From: an uncultured delta proteobacterium
Lineage (GTDB): Bacteria; Desulfobacterota; Syntrophia; Syntrophales; UBA8958
DNA length: 60,771 bases
Reading direction: 5' to 3'
Assembly (NCBI GenBank): GCA_903885795.1
Contig: CAISJV010000023.1
Span: forward strand, 1-60,771
The notes below the pieces were generated by a model, which saw nothing but the letters and a program-made list of their open reading frames with translations, searched no databases and was not told where the DNA came from. Shown one piece after another: positions 17,509-28,991 of the stretch; positions within the stretch are counted from its first letter, which is position 1, and each line of letters starts with the position of its first letter. Both the position numbers and the translations under genes were made by a program.

Positions 17509-20500
17509 GTGGAAGACGTATTCACCTACTTTGAAAAGCCAAAGGATCCGATCCGTTTCAATGCGATCAGGATTTCTATTGCTTCACCGGAAAAGATCCT
17601 CTCTTGGTCTGCTCGGCCCAATACTAACGGCGAGGTCAAGAAACCGGAGACGATCAATTATCGAACATTCAAACCGGAAAGGGATGGATTGTTTTGTGCC
17701 AAGATTTTCGGGCCTGTTAAGGACTATGAATGTCTCTGCGGCCGTTATAAACGGATGAAACACCGGGGTGTTATCTGTGAAAAGTGCGGAGTGGAAGTCA
17801 TTCAGTCCAAGGTGCGCCGGGAAAGATTGGGTCATATCAAGCTTGCAACACCCGTTGCTCATATCTGGTTCCTGAAGAGCCTGCCCAGCAGGATCGGGAA
17901 CGTCCTCGATCTCACCCTTAAAGAACTGGAGAAGATTCTCTACTTTGAAGCGTGGATTGTCATGGATCCCAAAGGCACTTCTCTGAAGAAGAAGGAATTG
18001 CTGTCTGAAGAGGAAGTCCATGAGCTCAAGGAGCAATATGGTGAAGACGCCTTTGAGGTGGGCATCGGTGCCGAAGCGGTCCGAAAACTGCTCGAGGAAT
18101 TGAATCTGGACAATCTGGATGCGGAACTGCGCGAGGAATTAAAGACGGCCGTATCGGACACGAAAAAGAAGAAGCTTGTCAAGAGACTTAAGGTCGTAGA
18201 GGCGTTGAAGAAATCGGGAAACAAACCGGAATGGATGGTTCTCACCGTTCTTCCCGTCATTCCTCCCGATCTGCGCCCCCTCGTTCCCCTCGATGGTGGC
18301 CGCTTTGCAACATCAGATCTCAATGATCTCTACCGGCGGGTGATCAACCGTAATAACAGACTGAAGCGCCTCATGGAACTCAATGCCCCGGAGATTATTA
18401 TCCGTAATGAAAAGCGAATGCTCCAGGAAGCTGTAGACGTCCTGTTCGATAACGGACGCCGGGGGCGGGCGATAACCGGCACCAACAAGCGTCCCCTCCG
18501 CTCTCTGTCCGACATGCTCAAGGGAAAACAGGGACGCTTCCGCCAAAATCTTCTGGGCAAGCGAGTAGACTATTCAGGTCGGTCCGTCATCACCGTAGGG
18601 CCGGATTTACGGCTGCACCAATGTGGCCTTCCCAAGCAGATGGCCCTGGAGCTGTTCAAGCCCTTTGTCTATAACCGTCTTATGGAAAAGGGTTATGTGA
18701 CGACCGTAAAAAGCGCCAAGAAGATGGTGGAACGCGAACCATCAGAAGTATGGGATGCCCTGGACGAGGTCGTCCGGGAATACCCGGTAATGCTGAACCG
18801 TGCTCCCACACTGCACCGCTTGGGAGTGCAGGCCTTTGAACCGATCCTGATTGAGGGCAAGGCCATTCAGCTTCATCCCCTGGTCTGTACGGCATTTAAT
18901 GCGGATTTTGACGGCGATCAAATGGCGGTCCATGTTCCCCTGTCGATTGAAGCACAGACGGAAGCCCGGGTATTGATGATGTCCACGAACAACATCCTGT
19001 CTCCCGCACACGGTAAACCGATCATTATTCCGAGTCAGGATATCGTTCTTGGGATCTATTACCTTACACGGTCAAAAGCAGATGTGCGCGGTACAGGGAT
19101 GGTATTTTCCGGTCCCGAGGAGGTACGGAGAGCCTTGGATGCCGGTAGTGTGGATCTACATGCACAGATTGTGGTCCGCTTAAACGGAGACAGGAAGGAA
19201 ACCACCGTAGGGCGAATGATGCTCTTCGAGGTTATTCCGGAAGGCATTTCTTTTGATCTCGTCAACAAGTTAATGAATAAAAAGGAACTTGCCAACCTCA
19301 TCGACTATAGCTACCGGACATGTGGAGCGAAAACTACGGTCCTTTTGGCAGACCGTCTTAAAGACCTGGGATTTAAATACGCAACAACTTCCGGAGCATC
19401 CATTGCCATTCACGATATGGTTGTTCCCGGCAACAAGAAGGAGATTGTGGGGAGGGCCGACAAGGATGTTTTAAAGATTCAGAAGCAATACATGGATGGT
19501 TTGATTACGGATGGAGAGCGATACAATAAAGTCATCGATATTTGGGCGCAGGCAACTGAGAAGATCGCCGCAGAAATGATGGGGGGGATTGCTACGACCG
19601 AGATTACAACCAGTTCAGGGGAAAAGAAACGGGCCGATAGTTTCAATCCCATTTTCATGATGGCCGATTCCGGGGCGCGAGGATCAGCTGTTCAAATCCG
19701 TCAGTTGGCGGGTATGCGTGGACTTATGGCCAAACCATCGGGGGAAATCATCGAAACGCCGATAACGGCCAATTTCCGTGAGGGACTGACGGTTCTCCAA
19801 TACTTCATTTCCACTCACGGCGCCAGGAAAGGTCTTGCCGATACGGCGCTGAAGACAGCCAATTCAGGCTATTTAACAAGAAGGCTGGTGGATGTTGCCC
19901 AAGACTGTATAATTACCGAAGAGGATTGCGGGACCATCGATGGTATTTACGTCTCTGCCCTTATGGAAGGTGGCGAAATCATTGAGACGGCCGGAGAGCG
20001 TGTTCTGGGAAGGGTTGTCTTGGAAGAGATAGCCGACCCCTTTACCGGAGAAATACTTGTCCAGGCAAACGAAGCAATCGATGAGGCTTTGTCGGAAAGA
20101 ATTGACCGAGCCGGTATCGAGAGGGTCAGCATTCGCTCCGTTCTCACCTGCAAGTCCAAGCATGGCACCTGTGCTATGTGCTATGGTCGAGATCTTGCCC
20201 ACGGTCATATTGTCAACATCGGTGAAGCAGTCGGCATTATTGCAGCCCAATCCATCGGTGAACCGGGCACACAGTTGACCATGAGGACATTCCATATCGG
20301 TGGGACGGCGAAGTTTGATGAGCGTTCCACCCTCCAATCCAGGCATGATGGGACAGTCAAGTTTGTAAACCTCACAACGGTCAAGATCCAGATAGGTGAT
20401 CTTGTCGTTATGAACCGCAATGGCGAAATCCACATCCTTGATGATCAGGGGCGAAACCGCGGGAAATATCCCGTTCCATATGGGGCGCATCTAAAGGTCA

Positions 20501-21696
20501 AGGAAGGAGATACTGTTTACGGTCCCGGGAAAGACTCCAAAACGGGGCAGGAAAGGCAGGCGACGCTGATTGCCGAGTGGGATCCCTTCTCTATACCGAT
20601 CCTTGCTGAGGTCGACGGTATAATCAAGTACGGCGACATCATTGAGGGTAAAACCATGCAGGAACAGGTCGATGAAGTGACGGGTCTTTCCCGTAAGGTG
20701 GTAGTCGAATCCAAGGGAACGGATATGCGACCCCGGGTATCGATCAAAGACAAGAAGGGCAGGACGGCCAAGGTTCCGGGTACGTCTGTGGTTGCCCGTC
20801 ATCTGTTGCCGGTGGGGGCCAATATTGTTGTTTCGGAAGGGTACCAGGCCAGCGCCGGAGATATTATTGCCAAGATTCCTCGGGAGACAACCAAAACCAA
20901 GGATATTACTGGTGGTCTTCCCCGGGTGGCCGAGCTGTTTGAAGCGAGAAAACCAAAAGAATACGCTGTGATAAGTGAGATCAAGGGGATTGTGTCTTAT
21001 GGCAAGGACGCCAAGGGCAAAAGAAAGGTTATTGTCACCCCGGACAGCGGCGAGGATAAGGAATACCTTATTCCCAAGGGTAAGCATGTCAGTGTTCAGG
21101 AAGGCGACCGGGTTCAGGAAGGGGAGCCCCTGATGGATGGTGTTAATAACCCCCATGACCTTTTGGCGATCAAGGGTGAAAAGGAACTTGCCCGTTATCT
21201 TGTCGATGAGGTTCAGGAAGTCTACCGGCTTCAGGGAGTCAAGATTAACGATAAACATATAGAAGTTATCGTCCGCCAGATGCTCAGGCGAATAAAGATC
21301 GTCGATCCAGGGGACACCACTTTTATAGCCGATGAACAAGTAGAACGTCATCGATTTCAGGAAGAGAATGGGCGTGTGGCTGCAGAGGGGGAAAGGCCGG
21401 CAATCGGTAAACCGATTTTACTCGGCATAACCAAGGCCTCCCTATCAACCCAGAGCTTCATTTCCGCCGCATCCTTCCAGGAGACCACGCGGGTGCTGAC
21501 GGAGGCAAGTCTGGCCGGTAAAACTGATTATCTTCGTGGTCTGAAGGAAAACGTTATTATGGGACGTTTGATTCCTGCCGGTACGGGATTGCCAATGTAC
21601 CGGAAACTCGGCATAAAAACACTCGCCGAAGACACGTCGGCCCTTGAAAGCCGAGAGTTAGAAGGAATATTGGATGAGAAAATGCTTGACATCTGA
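17509..21696 (+). CDS. rpoC: DNA-directed RNA polymerase subunit beta'
   Basis: A 1395-aa beta' subunit. The N-terminal zinc site (CLCGRYK...CEKC), the catalytic Mg site [12 protein letters not shown], and the second zinc cluster [16 protein letters not shown] are intact. It starts with GTG at 17509 after TAAGGAGAG. The length is standard for a proteobacterial beta' without large lineage inserts. Confidence 0.98.
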   Translation: MEDVFTYFEKPKDPIRFNAIRISIASPEKILSWSARPNTNGEVKKPETINYRTFKPERDGLFCAKIFGPVKDYECLCGRYKRMKHRGVICEKCGVEVIQSKVRRERLGHIKLATPVAHIWFLKSLPSRIGNVLDLTLKELEKILYFEAWIVMDPKGTSLKKKELLSEEEVHELKEQYGEDAFEVGIGAEAVRKLLEELNLDNLDAELREELKTAVSDTKKKKLVKRLKVVEALKKSGNKPEWMVLTVLPVIPPDLRPLVPLDGGRFATSDLNDLYRRVINRNNRLKRLMELNAPEIIIRNEKRMLQEAVDVLFDNGRRGRAITGTNKRPLRSLSDMLKGKQGRFRQNLLGKRVDYSGRSVITVGPDLRLHQCGLPKQMALELFKPFVYNRLMEKGYVTTVKSAKKMVEREPSEVWDALDEVVREYPVMLNRAPTLHRLGVQAFEPILIEGKAIQLHPLVCTAFNADFDGDQMAVHVPLSIEAQTEARVLMMSTNNILSPAHGKPIIIPSQDIVLGIYYLTRSKADVRGTGMVFSGPEEVRRALDAGSVDLHAQIVVRLNGDRKETTVGRMMLFEVIPEGISFDLVNKLMNKKELANLIDYSYRTCGAKTTVLLADRLKDLGFKYATTSGASIAIHDMVVPGNKKEIVGRADKDVLKIQKQYMDGLITDGERYNKVIDIWAQATEKIAAEMMGGIATTEITTSSGEKKRADSFNPIFMMADSGARGSAVQIRQLAGMRGLMAKPSGEIIETPITANFREGLTVLQYFISTHGARKGLADTALKTANSGYLTRRLVDVAQDCIITEEDCGTIDGIYVSALMEGGEIIETAGERVLGRVVLEEIADPFTGEILVQANEAIDEALSERIDRAGIERVSIRSVLTCKSKHGTCAMCYGRDLAHGHIVNIGEAVGIIAAQSIGEPGTQLTMRTFHIGGTAKFDERSTLQSRHDGTVKFVNLTTVKIQIGDLVVMNRNGEIHILDDQGRNRGKYPVPYGAHLKVKEGDTVYGPGKDSKTGQERQATLIAEWDPFSIPILAEVDGIIKYGDIIEGKTMQEQVDEVTGLSRKVVVESKGTDMRPRVSIKDKKGRTAKVPGTSVVARHLLPVGANIVVSEGYQASAGDIIAKIPRETTKTKDITGGLPRVAELFEARKPKEYAVISEIKGIVSYGKDAKGKRKVIVTPDSGEDKEYLIPKGKHVSVQEGDRVQEGEPLMDGVNNPHDLLAIKGEKELARYLVDEVQEVYRLQGVKINDKHIEVIVRQMLRRIKIVDPGDTTFIADEQVERHRFQEENGRVAAEGERPAIGKPILLGITKASLSTQSFISAASFQETTRVLTEASLAGKTDYLRGLKENVIMGRLIPAGTGLPMYRKLGIKTLAEDTSALESRELEGILDEKMLDI

Positions 21697-21714
21697 TCAT
21701 CTTATTGGTAGTAA
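21686..21714 (+). promoter_or_regulatory. Candidate sigma-70 promoter for rpsL-rpsG-tuf
   Basis: TTGACA (21686-21691) overlaps the last codons of rpoC; after a 17-nt spacer comes TAGTAA (21709-21714), a weak -10. A small hairpin CTGTC/GACAG follows near 21734-21750. This could give the str genes their own transcription beyond rpoBC read-through. Confidence 0.35.
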
Positions 21715-21769
21715 ATCAGACTTTGCCGTTCCTGTCCGCAATGACAGTTGAAGCTTTTTTGGAGGAGCA

Positions 21770-22141
21770 ATGCCAACGATAAACCAATTGGTCCGGAAAG
21801 GAAGGACCAAGATAGAGGGAAAGACCAGAACACCGGCCCTTGCAGGATCCCCGCAACGCCGGGGGGTCTGTGTACGGGTCTACACATCAACGCCTAAAAA
21901 ACCGAACTCGGCGTTAAGGAAAGTGGCCAGAGTTCGCCTGACAAGTGGATACGAGGTAACTTCCTATATCCCGGGTGTGGGGCACAACCTTCAGGAGCAT
22001 TCGGTAGTACTTGTCCGAGGGGGCAGAGTCAAGGATCTCCCCGGGGTGCGCTATCACGTTGTCCGTGGAACCCTTGATGCGGTGGGTGTTCAGGGCAGAA
22101 AACAGGGAAGATCCAAATATGGCGCCAAAAAGCCGAGCTAA
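21770..22141 (+). CDS. rpsL: 30S ribosomal protein S12
   Basis: A 123-aa decoding-center protein. The loop [17 protein letters not shown] and the [12 protein letters not shown] segment are intact; the lysines corresponding to K43 and K88 are present, as in streptomycin-sensitive strains. GGAGGAG lies 4 nt before the ATG. First gene of the str cluster. Confidence 0.97.
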   Translation: MPTINQLVRKGRTKIEGKTRTPALAGSPQRRGVCVRVYTSTPKKPNSALRKVARVRLTSGYEVTSYIPGVGHNLQEHSVVLVRGGRVKDLPGVRYHVVRGTLDAVGVQGRKQGRSKYGAKKPS

Positions 22142-22157
22142 ACGGGGTTAGATCATC

Positions 22158-22628
22158 ATGCCGAGAAGACGAGAAGTAACGAAGAGAGAGATTATTCCGG
22201 ATCCCAAGTATCACAACAAGATGGTGGCCCAGTTCGTCAACAATCTTTTGAAGCAAGGAAAGAAAAGTACCGCTGAGTCGATTCTATACGGGGCGCTTGA
22301 TCTTATTGAGAAGAGGATTAAAGAATCCCCCGTGGATGTTTTTGAAAAAGCATTGAATAATGTGAAGCCCGTGATTGAGGTTAAATCGAGAAGAGTCGGC
22401 GGCTCTACGTATCAGGTTCCCACAGAGGTTCAACCATCACGACGGGTTGCCTTGGCTATCCGTTGGTTGATTACCCATGCCAAGGAGCGTACGGATAAGA
22501 CGATGAAGGAAAAGCTGGCGGCGGAACTGATCGATGCGGCCAACAATAGAGGGGCGGCCATTAAGAAGCGGGAAGCCGTTCATAAAATGGCGGAGGCCAA
22601 CAAGGCATTTGCCCACTATCGGTTTTGA
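22158..22628 (+). CDS. rpsG: 30S ribosomal protein S7
   Basis: A 156-aa primary 16S-binding protein of the 30S head. The N-terminus [18 protein letters not shown] and the [20 protein letters not shown] block are typical. fusA normally follows rpsG in the str operon; here tuf follows after 86 nt, so fusA must be elsewhere. Confidence 0.97.
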   Translation: MPRRREVTKREIIPDPKYHNKMVAQFVNNLLKQGKKSTAESILYGALDLIEKRIKESPVDVFEKALNNVKPVIEVKSRRVGGSTYQVPTEVQPSRRVALAIRWLITHAKERTDKTMKEKLAAELIDAANNRGAAIKKREAVHKMAEANKAFAHYRF

Positions 22629-22714
22629 AGCAGGGATTAATATAAGTCAGTCCACGAGCAAAGGGTCATAAACATATAAGAACTTTTTTCAAAAGACGAA
22701 GGAGGTAAGTAGAG

Positions 22715-23908
22715 ATGGGTAAGAAGAAATATGAAAGGACAAAGCCGCATATGAACATCGGTACCATTGGTCATGTGGATCACGGTAAAACGACATTGAC
22801 GGCAGCAATTACCAAGCACTTGTCCAAGAAAGGCTTCGCCGAGTTCAGGCCCTTTGACTCCATCGATAATGCACCGGAGGAGAAGGAAAGAGGAGTTACC
22901 ATCAATATCTGCCATGTGGAGTACGAGACAGACAAAAGGCATTATGCCCACGTTGACTGCCCTGGTCACGCTGATTATATCAAGAATATGATTACCGGCG
23001 CCGCCCACATGGATGGCACCATCCTTGTCGTGGCCGCCTCCGATGGACCCATGCCCCAGACCAGAGAACACATTTTGCTGGCCAGGCAGGTACAGGTCCC
23101 CTATGTGGTGGTCTATATGAATAAAGTTGATCTCGTTGATGATCCGGAGCTTCTCGACCTGGTCGAGCTGGAACTCAGGGACCTTCTGAAGGATTACCAG
23201 TTTCCGGGTGATGAAATTCCTATCATCCGCGGATCGGCACTTAAGGCTCTGGAAACGGATGATTCTGCTTCTGAAGACGCCAAATCCATCTGGGAACTTC
23301 TTGATGCAGTAGATAACTATATTCCGCAGCCCGAGCGTGTTTTGGACAAACCCTTTCTTATGCCCATCGGTGACGTTTTCAGCATCTCCGGTCGTGGGAC
23401 AGTGGTAACGGGCAGAGTAGATAGAGGCATTGTCAGGACGGGAGAGGAAGTAGAAATCGTCGGGATTCGCCCGACATTCAAGACCGTATGCACCGGCGTG
23501 GAAATGTTTCGGAAGACATTGGACGAAGGCCGGGCCGGTGACGATATCGGAGTTCTGCTAAGAGGAACTAAAAGGGACGAGGTTGAAAGGGGTCAGGTTG
23601 TGGCGAAGCCCGGTTCCATTACCCCCCACACAAAATTCAAGGCCCAGGTTTACATTCTGACGAAGGAGGAGGGAGGTCGTCATACGCCTTTCTTTTCGGG
23701 CTACCGACCCCAGTTTTATTTCCGGACGACGGATGTGACTGGTGTGGCCGTACTACCAGAGGGCGTGGAAATGGTTATGCCCGGAGATAACATCGAGATG
23801 GAAATCGATCTGATTACGCCTATCGCCATGGAGGACCAGCTGCGATTTGCAATTCGCGAGGGTGGCCGAACTGTTGGTTCCGGTGTTGTCAGCAAGGTAA
23901 TCGAATAA
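22715..23908 (+). CDS. tuf: Elongation factor Tu
   Basis: A 397-aa three-domain GTPase that delivers aminoacyl-tRNA. GTP motifs [13 protein letters not shown] and NKVD are intact. The switch I/effector segment reads [13 protein letters not shown], with Ile-Cys in a position that is usually Thr-Ala or similar, a mild oddity. It is preceded by GAAGGAGG. This is the only tuf in the window; the common second copy near the tRNA cluster is absent. It is followed by rpsJ after 22 nt. Confidence 0.97.
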   Translation: MGKKKYERTKPHMNIGTIGHVDHGKTTLTAAITKHLSKKGFAEFRPFDSIDNAPEEKERGVTINICHVEYETDKRHYAHVDCPGHADYIKNMITGAAHMDGTILVVAASDGPMPQTREHILLARQVQVPYVVVYMNKVDLVDDPELLDLVELELRDLLKDYQFPGDEIPIIRGSALKALETDDSASEDAKSIWELLDAVDNYIPQPERVLDKPFLMPIGDVFSISGRGTVVTGRVDRGIVRTGEEVEIVGIRPTFKTVCTGVEMFRKTLDEGRAGDDIGVLLRGTKRDEVERGQVVAKPGSITPHTKFKAQVYILTKEEGGRHTPFFSGYRPQFYFRTTDVTGVAVLPEGVEMVMPGDNIEMEIDLITPIAMEDQLRFAIREGGRTVGSGVVSKVIE

Positions 23909-23930
23909 TGAAGAGGGGTCCAGCGCGACC

Positions 23931-24239
23931 ATGAAAGACCAGAGAATAAGAATTCGTCTTAAGGCATACGACCACAAACTACTGGACAGATCGGTAGAGG
24001 ATATTGTCGAGACAGCTAAGCGTACGGGGGCCCGGGTTGCCGGTCCCATTCCACTGCCTACGGAAATCAATCGTTATTGTGTCAATCGTTCGCCCCATGT
24101 GGACAAAAAGTCCCGGGAGCAATTTGAAATCAGGACACACAAGCGATTGATTGATATCATCGAACCTACGCAGTCGACAGTCGATGCCCTGATGAAGCTC
24201 GATCTATCTGCTGGTGTGGACGTGGAGATCAAACTATAG
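23931..24239 (+). CDS. rpsJ: 30S ribosomal protein S10
   Basis: A 102-aa protein of the 30S head, also NusE of antitermination complexes. The N-terminus [19 protein letters not shown] and the [19 protein letters not shown] region are typical. It is first in the S10 cluster, but separated from rplC by an intrinsic terminator-like hairpin. Confidence 0.97.
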   Translation: MKDQRIRIRLKAYDHKLLDRSVEDIVETAKRTGARVAGPIPLPTEINRYCVNRSPHVDKKSREQFEIRTHKRLIDIIEPTQSTVDALMKLDLSAGVDVEIKL

Positions 24240-24250
24240 GTTACACATGA

Positions 24251-24295
24251 CAGGAGATGGGAGGATGTGACTGTATCCAGCTCCTGAATTTTTTT
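24251..24295 (+). terminator. Intrinsic terminator/attenuator between rpsJ and rplC
   Basis: The outer stem CAGGAG (24251-24256)/CTCCTG (24281-24286) and inner stem GGAT (24263-24266)/ATCC (24275-24278) are followed by seven T (24289-24295). It lies inside the S10 cluster, where no full stop is expected, so it probably acts as an attenuator lowering expression of rplC onward relative to tuf and rpsJ. Confidence 0.6.
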
Positions 24296-24314
24296 AGGCG
24301 ATTAGAGAAGCGAG

Positions 24315-24941
24315 ATGAGAAAGGGACTTATTGGCAGGAAATTAGGCATGACGCAGGTCTTTACTGAAGCTGGCGAGGCCATGCCGGCAACGGTTATCGA
24401 GGTGGAGCCTTCTGTTGTCATTCAGAAAAAGACCGTGCAGCGAGAAGGATATGACGCTGTGCAAATCGGATGCAGTCGTGTCAAGCAAAAACACGTAACG
24501 AAACCCCTCCAAGGTCATTTCCAGAAGGCAGACAAGGGTTTCTTTCGCATCCTCCGTGAGTTGCGAGGGGATGTCAGTGAATTTGAACTTGGGCAGGAAG
24601 TGCGGGTGGACGTCTTCAAGCCGGGGGACTTCGTTGATATAACCGGAACATCAAAGGGAAAAGGGTTTGCCGGCGTTATAAAGAGGCACGGCTTCAGGGG
24701 TGGTAGGGCAACCCATGGATCCATGTTTCACCGGGCTCCCGGTTCGATAGGCGCCAGCGCTGAACCGTCCCGTGTTTTCAAGGGCAGGAAACTACCCGGG
24801 CAGATGGGAAACGAGAGAAATACCGTGCAAAATATGCAAGTCTTGGTCGTAAGACCCGATGACAATGCAATTTTGGTGAAAGGTTCGATTCCTGGAGGGA
24901 AGCAAGGTCTCGTTCTGATCAGGCAGGCGATCAAAAAATAG
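24315..24941 (+). CDS. rplC: 50S ribosomal protein L3
   Basis: A 208-aa protein that binds near the peptidyl transferase center. It starts MRKGLIGRKLGMTQVFTE; the extended loop with GSIGASAEPSRVFKGRKLPG and GQMGNE (the Gln methylated in E. coli) is intact. It lies 20 nt after the T-run of the preceding hairpin. Confidence 0.97.
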   Translation: MRKGLIGRKLGMTQVFTEAGEAMPATVIEVEPSVVIQKKTVQREGYDAVQIGCSRVKQKHVTKPLQGHFQKADKGFFRILRELRGDVSEFELGQEVRVDVFKPGDFVDITGTSKGKGFAGVIKRHGFRGGRATHGSMFHRAPGSIGASAEPSRVFKGRKLPGQMGNERNTVQNMQVLVVRPDDNAILVKGSIPGGKQGLVLIRQAIKK

Positions 24942-24970
24942 TATTTGTATAGAAATCCAGGGTGGTGAAC

Positions 24971-25594
24971 ATGCCAGTAGCGGCAGTGTATGATATAGAA
25001 AACAAAAAGGTATCCGAGATTGACCTCAGTGATCAGATTTTTGGCGCCCCGGTCAACGAAGCGGTGATTTATGAAGTAGTCAGGATGCAACTGATTTCAC
25101 GGCGCAGCGGCACAGCATGTACAAAGACGAGGCGGGACATCAGAGGAGGCGGAAAAAAGCCTTGGCGTCAGAAGGGAACAGGGCGGGCGAGAGCAGGGAC
25201 CAGTCGTTCCCCCATATGGCGCGGGGGTGGCACTGTTTTCGGCCCTTTGCCGAGGGATTACTCGTATAAAGTTACCAAAAAAGTTAGAAAGCTTGCCTTG
25301 ATATCGGCACTGAGCCAGAAATTTAAAGAAGAGCGGATGATCATTCTTAATGATTTTCCAATGGAAGGAATCAAGACAAAGAAATTCAAGGAAGTCGTTG
25401 ATCGTTTCGGGATGAAAAAAGCCCTTGTTGTGATTGACAAATCTTATCCTGTCCTGGAGAAATCTTCAAGGAACCTCAAAAATATCAAAATGATTCGTTC
25501 GGAAGGCATAAATGTCTATGACCTTTTAAATCATGATCATGTAGTTTTGCTGGAACCGTCCGTGAAGAACATTGAGGGGGCGTTACGATCATAA
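24971..25594 (+). CDS. rplD: 50S ribosomal protein L4
   Basis: A 207-aa protein lining the exit tunnel; in E. coli it represses the S10 operon. The loop [18 protein letters not shown] is intact. The ATG at 24971 was chosen because AGGGTGGTG precedes it; upstream GTG codons would add three residues. The stop overlaps the rplW start by one base. Confidence 0.96.
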   Translation: MPVAAVYDIENKKVSEIDLSDQIFGAPVNEAVIYEVVRMQLISRRSGTACTKTRRDIRGGGKKPWRQKGTGRARAGTSRSPIWRGGGTVFGPLPRDYSYKVTKKVRKLALISALSQKFKEERMIILNDFPMEGIKTKKFKEVVDRFGMKKALVVIDKSYPVLEKSSRNLKNIKMIRSEGINVYDLLNHDHVVLLEPSVKNIEGALRS

Positions 25595-25881
25595 TGGAAT
25601 TATATAAAATCATTAAAAAGGCACTGATTACAGAAAAAAGTACCGTCGCTAAAGACGAAGCGAATAAATACTTCTTCGAGGTGGATCGCCGGGCAAACAA
25701 GATCGAAATTAGTAACGCTGTCGAAAAGCTATTCAAAGTGAAGGTTGTCAATGTGGCGGTCATGAATGTGCCGGGAAAGAAGAAACGGACAGGCAAGATC
25801 CTGGGGGAGAAACCTGCATGGAAGAAGGCAGTGGTTACCTTGGCGCCTGGCAGCCGTATCGAAGTTTTTGAAGGTGTGTAA
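25594..25881 (+). CDS. rplW: 50S ribosomal protein L23
   Basis: A 95-aa protein at the tunnel exit, docking site for trigger factor and [21 protein letters not shown] is typical. The start ATG shares an A with the rplD stop TAA, implying coupled translation. Confidence 0.96.
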   Translation: MELYKIIKKALITEKSTVAKDEANKYFFEVDRRANKIEISNAVEKLFKVKVVNVAVMNVPGKKKRTGKILGEKPAWKKAVVTLAPGSRIEVFEGV

Positions 25882-25902
25882 TAAGTTTTAAGGGAACGGA
25901 TC

Positions 25903-26724
25903 ATGGCAATCAAAACGTACAAACCAACATCACCGGGAAGACGATTTCAGACCTGTTCTGATTTTGAGGAAATTACCGCGTCAAAGCCTGAAAAAAGCCT
26001 TCTCCGTCCTTTGAAGAAAAGCGGAGGGCGTAATGTTAATGGACGGATGACGAGCCGACATATCGGCGGCGGTCATAAACGAAGATACCGTCTTGTTGAT
26101 TTCAGAAGAGATAAAATGGATATCCCGGCGCGAGTGGCGTCAATCGAGTATGATCCCAACCGGTCCGCAAGGATCGCCTTGCTGAACTACGCCGACGGCG
26201 AGAAACGTTATATTCTTGCCCCGGATAAGATAGTTGTGGGCGATGTTGTCATCAGCGGTGAACGGGCCGACATCAAACCGGGGAACGCCATTCCGCTTAA
26301 AAATATCCCCTTGGGTACTCTTATTCATAATGTCGAACTTAAGATCGGTCGGGGTGGACAGATTATACGCAGCGCCGGTTCTTATGGTCAGTTGATGGCC
26401 AAGGAGGGGGGGTATGCACAAGTACGCCTTCCTTCGGGCGAAGTCAGGAAAATCTTCCTTGCCTGCAAGGCTACCATTGGTCAGATTGGCAATATCGAGC
26501 ATGAAAATATCAGTATCGGCAAGGCGGGAAGGAACCGCTGGCTAGGGAAACGTCCCAAGGTCAGAGGGGTGGCCATGAATCCCATCGATCATCCCATGGG
26601 TGGAGGAGAAGGGAAATCATCGGGTGGAAGACATCCATGTACCCCTTGGGGAGTTCCGACAAAAGGGCACAAGACCAGAACAAACAAAAGTACGGATAAA
26701 TACATCGTAAAGAGAAGAGGTTAG
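25903..26724 (+). CDS. rplB: 50S ribosomal protein L2
   Basis: A 273-aa primary 23S-binding protein needed for peptidyl transfer. The RNA-binding domains are standard ([19 protein letters not shown], then [11 protein letters not shown]). The C-terminal loop reads [13 protein letters not shown]; many proteobacteria have a second His where Met is found here, a variant known to occur in other phyla. It ends 3 nt before rpsS. Confidence 0.96.
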   Translation: MAIKTYKPTSPGRRFQTCSDFEEITASKPEKSLLRPLKKSGGRNVNGRMTSRHIGGGHKRRYRLVDFRRDKMDIPARVASIEYDPNRSARIALLNYADGEKRYILAPDKIVVGDVVISGERADIKPGNAIPLKNIPLGTLIHNVELKIGRGGQIIRSAGSYGQLMAKEGGYAQVRLPSGEVRKIFLACKATIGQIGNIEHENISIGKAGRNRWLGKRPKVRGVAMNPIDHPMGGGEGKSSGGRHPCTPWGVPTKGHKTRTNKSTDKYIVKRRG

Positions 26725-26727
26725 AAG

Positions 26728-27009
26728 GTGGCAAGGTCGGTAAGAAAGGGTCCATTCATCGAGGCTAAACTGCTTGAAAAAGTCAGGAAAGCAGAAGCGG
26801 CGGGGAGTAAGGCAGTCATAAAAACTTGGTCACGACGGTCGACGATCACCCCTGATCTCATCAGTCATACATTCGCCGTCCATAACGGCAAAAAGTTCAT
26901 TCCTGTTTTTGTAACGGAAAACATGGTTGGACATAAACTGGGTGAGTTTGCTCCGACAAGGACCTTTTTTAGTCATGCCGGAGACAGGAAATCGAAGTTG
27001 AGAAGATAA
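26728..27009 (+). CDS. rpsS: 30S ribosomal protein S19
   Basis: A 93-aa protein of the 30S head. [19 protein letters not shown] and the [13 protein letters not shown] motif are typical. GTG start at 26728, preceded by an AGAGG-containing region inside the 3' end of rplB. Confidence 0.96.
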   Translation: MARSVRKGPFIEAKLLEKVRKAEAAGSKAVIKTWSRRSTITPDLISHTFAVHNGKKFIPVFVTENMVGHKLGEFAPTRTFFSHAGDRKSKLRR

Positions 27010-27049
27010 TCCTGTCGTGTTCGACAACGGCAAGGTTTGGAGTAAGGCT

Positions 27050-27382
27050 ATGGAAGCAAAGGCTGTTGCTAAATATATCCGGATATCACCCCAGAAGGCG
27101 AGACTCGTCGTTGATCTTGTCCGGGGCAAGAAGGTCGCGGAGGCCGAAAAAATACTTTCCTTTACAAGAAAGTATGGGGCCATGCTGGTGGGGAAAGTTC
27201 TTAAGTCTGCTTTGGCCAACGCAAAACAAAACCCGAACATTGATGAAAATATTCTCTTTGTGAAGGCAGTTTTTGTTGATCAGGGCCCTTCGCTGAAGCG
27301 CTGGCGAGCAAGGGCTCAGGGCCGGGCGGCAGCGATTAAAAAGAGAATGAGTCATATTACCGTTGTCCTTGACGAGGCATAG
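27050..27382 (+). CDS. rplV: 50S ribosomal protein L22
   Basis: A 110-aa protein with a long beta-hairpin reaching the exit tunnel. [18 protein letters not shown] and the C-terminal [20 protein letters not shown] are typical. The ATG at 27050 fits family length; a GTG at 27017 in the same frame would add 11 residues that do not look like L22. Confidence 0.95.
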   Translation: MEAKAVAKYIRISPQKARLVVDLVRGKKVAEAEKILSFTRKYGAMLVGKVLKSALANAKQNPNIDENILFVKAVFVDQGPSLKRWRARAQGRAAAIKKRMSHITVVLDEA

Positions 27383-27405
27383 AGACATCTTTAGGAGGTG
27401 GGAGA

Positions 27406-28053
27406 TTGGGTCAGAAGGTTAATCCGATCGGTTTGAGGTTGGGTGGTGTTAAGACATGGAAATCACTTTGGTTTTCTGAAAAGAACTACAGCGAGCTCCT
27501 TCACGAAGATATCCGCATCCGCCGGTATCTCAAACAAAAACTCTATCACGCTGGTATTTCAAGGATTGAGATTGAGAGAGCTGCGAATAAAGCAAAAGTC
27601 AATATCTATGCTGCCCGTCCCGGAATCATTATTGGCAAAAAGGGATCTGAAATCGAAAAGTTGAAAAAAGATCTCGAACAGGTGAGCAGCAGCGATATTA
27701 TAATTAATATTCTGGAAGTCCGGAAGCCGGAGATAGACGCCCAACTCGTTGCGGAAAACGTCGCCCAGCAACTGGAGAGAAGAATTGCTTTCCGGCGGGC
27801 CATGAGGAAGGGTGTAAACTCATCCATGAAGTTTGGAGCAAAGGGAATACGTGTCAACTGTTCGGGCAGACTTGGAGGTGCGGAAATGGCGAGGGCCGAG
27901 TGGTATCGCGAAGGACGTGTTCCCCTCCATACCCTGCGGGCTGATATTGACTGGGGATTTGCAGAGGCCAGAACAGCATATGGTAAAATTGGCGTGAAAG
28001 TTTTTATATTTCATGGTGAGATACTTAAAACCAAAAGCGAGCGCGAACGATAG
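27406..28053 (+). CDS. rpsC: 30S ribosomal protein S3
   Basis: A 215-aa protein at the mRNA entry. It contains a KH domain with [13 protein letters not shown] and the C-terminal R-rich region ending in KSERER. TTG start at 27406 after AGGAGGTGGG; the N-terminus [13 protein letters not shown] is the family standard, so the TTG start is firm. Confidence 0.96.
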   Translation: MGQKVNPIGLRLGGVKTWKSLWFSEKNYSELLHEDIRIRRYLKQKLYHAGISRIEIERAANKAKVNIYAARPGIIIGKKGSEIEKLKKDLEQVSSSDIIINILEVRKPEIDAQLVAENVAQQLERRIAFRRAMRKGVNSSMKFGAKGIRVNCSGRLGGAEMARAEWYREGRVPLHTLRADIDWGFAEARTAYGKIGVKVFIFHGEILKTKSERER

Positions 28054-28095
28054 ACACAAGATTGAGCAAGGATTTCAGACAGGGGTTTTTGAACC

Positions 28096-28518
28096 ATGTT
28101 AATGCCGAAAAGGGTCAAATATAGAAAGCCGCAGCGGGGTCGCATGACCGGTCAGGCAACGAGAGGCAATAGCGTCGCCTTCGGTGAGTTCGGGTTGCAG
28201 GCAACGGAGTGCGGCTGGGTAACAGCAAGGCAAATTGAATCGGCTCGTGTGGCGATGACGAGGCACGTAAAACGAGGGGGGAAGATCTGGATTCGGGTTT
28301 TTCCTCATAAGGCCGTGACAAAGAAACCTGCGGAAACTCGTATGGGAAAAGGAAAGGGAGCTCCGGAAGAATGGGTGGCTGTTGTTAAACCGGGAATGAT
28401 CCTTTACGAAATGCGCGGGGTTTCCCCGGAAATTGCCAAAGAGGCCTTCCGCCTGGCAGCCCATAAGCTCCCCATCGGAGTCAAGTTTTTAGCAACGGAG
28501 ATGGCTGATGAAAGTTAA
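28096..28518 (+). CDS. rplP: 50S ribosomal protein L16
   Basis: A 140-aa protein at the A-site side of the large subunit. [19 protein letters not shown] at the start matches the family. It overlaps rpmC by 11 nt. The [20 protein letters not shown] block is intact. Confidence 0.97.
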   Translation: MLMPKRVKYRKPQRGRMTGQATRGNSVAFGEFGLQATECGWVTARQIESARVAMTRHVKRGGKIWIRVFPHKAVTKKPAETRMGKGKGAPEEWVAVVKPGMILYEMRGVSPEIAKEAFRLAAHKLPIGVKFLATEMADES

Positions 28519-28699
28519 TGAGCTGAGGGACCTGAGCATCGATGAGTTACGGCAGAAAAACCAGGAACTTGATGAAGAGCTTTTTCGGTTGAAGCTTCGT
28601 CATACTTCTGGGCAATTGGATTCTCCCTCTACGTTGGGCCAAACAAGGAAAAACATCGCCCGTATCAAGACTGTCTTGAGACAGAAGGAGGGTCAGTAG
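28508..28699 (+). CDS. rpmC: 50S ribosomal protein L29
   Basis: A 63-aa two-helix protein near the exit tunnel. [19 protein letters not shown] and the [11 protein letters not shown] ending are typical. Its start lies inside rplP, so translation is coupled. Confidence 0.95.
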   Translation: MKVNELRDLSIDELRQKNQELDEELFRLKLRHTSGQLDSPSTLGQTRKNIARIKTVLRQKEGQ

Positions 28700-28701
28700 T
28701 C

Positions 28702-28959
28702 ATGGAAGGCCGGGGGAACCAAAGAACAATCAAAGGTGTGGTGGTCAGCAGCAAAATGGAGAAAACCATAGTTGTTCGTACGGAGCGCTTGGTGAAACAC
28801 GCTGTTTTCCATAAATATATAAGACAATATGCGAAATACAAGGCTCACGACGAAGGTAATCAGTGTCGTGTCGGAGATAAGGTTCTCATTGTTGAATCTC
28901 GGCCGCTGAGCAGGGACAAGCGGTGGAGGATGCGGACCATTCTGGAGCGAGCCAAGTAG
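28702..28959 (+). CDS. rpsQ: 30S ribosomal protein S17
   Basis: An 85-aa OB-fold primary 16S binder. The core [14 protein letters not shown] and [19 protein letters not shown] are typical. It is 2 nt after rpmC, with a GGAGGG inside the 3' end of rpmC. Confidence 0.96.
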   Translation: MEGRGNQRTIKGVVVSSKMEKTIVVRTERLVKHAVFHKYIRQYAKYKAHDEGNQCRVGDKVLIVESRPLSRDKRWRMRTILERAK

Positions 28960-28991
28960 CATCGGGACTTTTGTGAAGGCGGAGCAGTATT

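Noticed and set aside
20491-21351. Long open frame on the minus strand (286 codons) inside rpoC
   Set aside because: It mirrors a highly conserved coding region; no ribosome-binding site and no family resemblance. A shadow of rpoC codon use.
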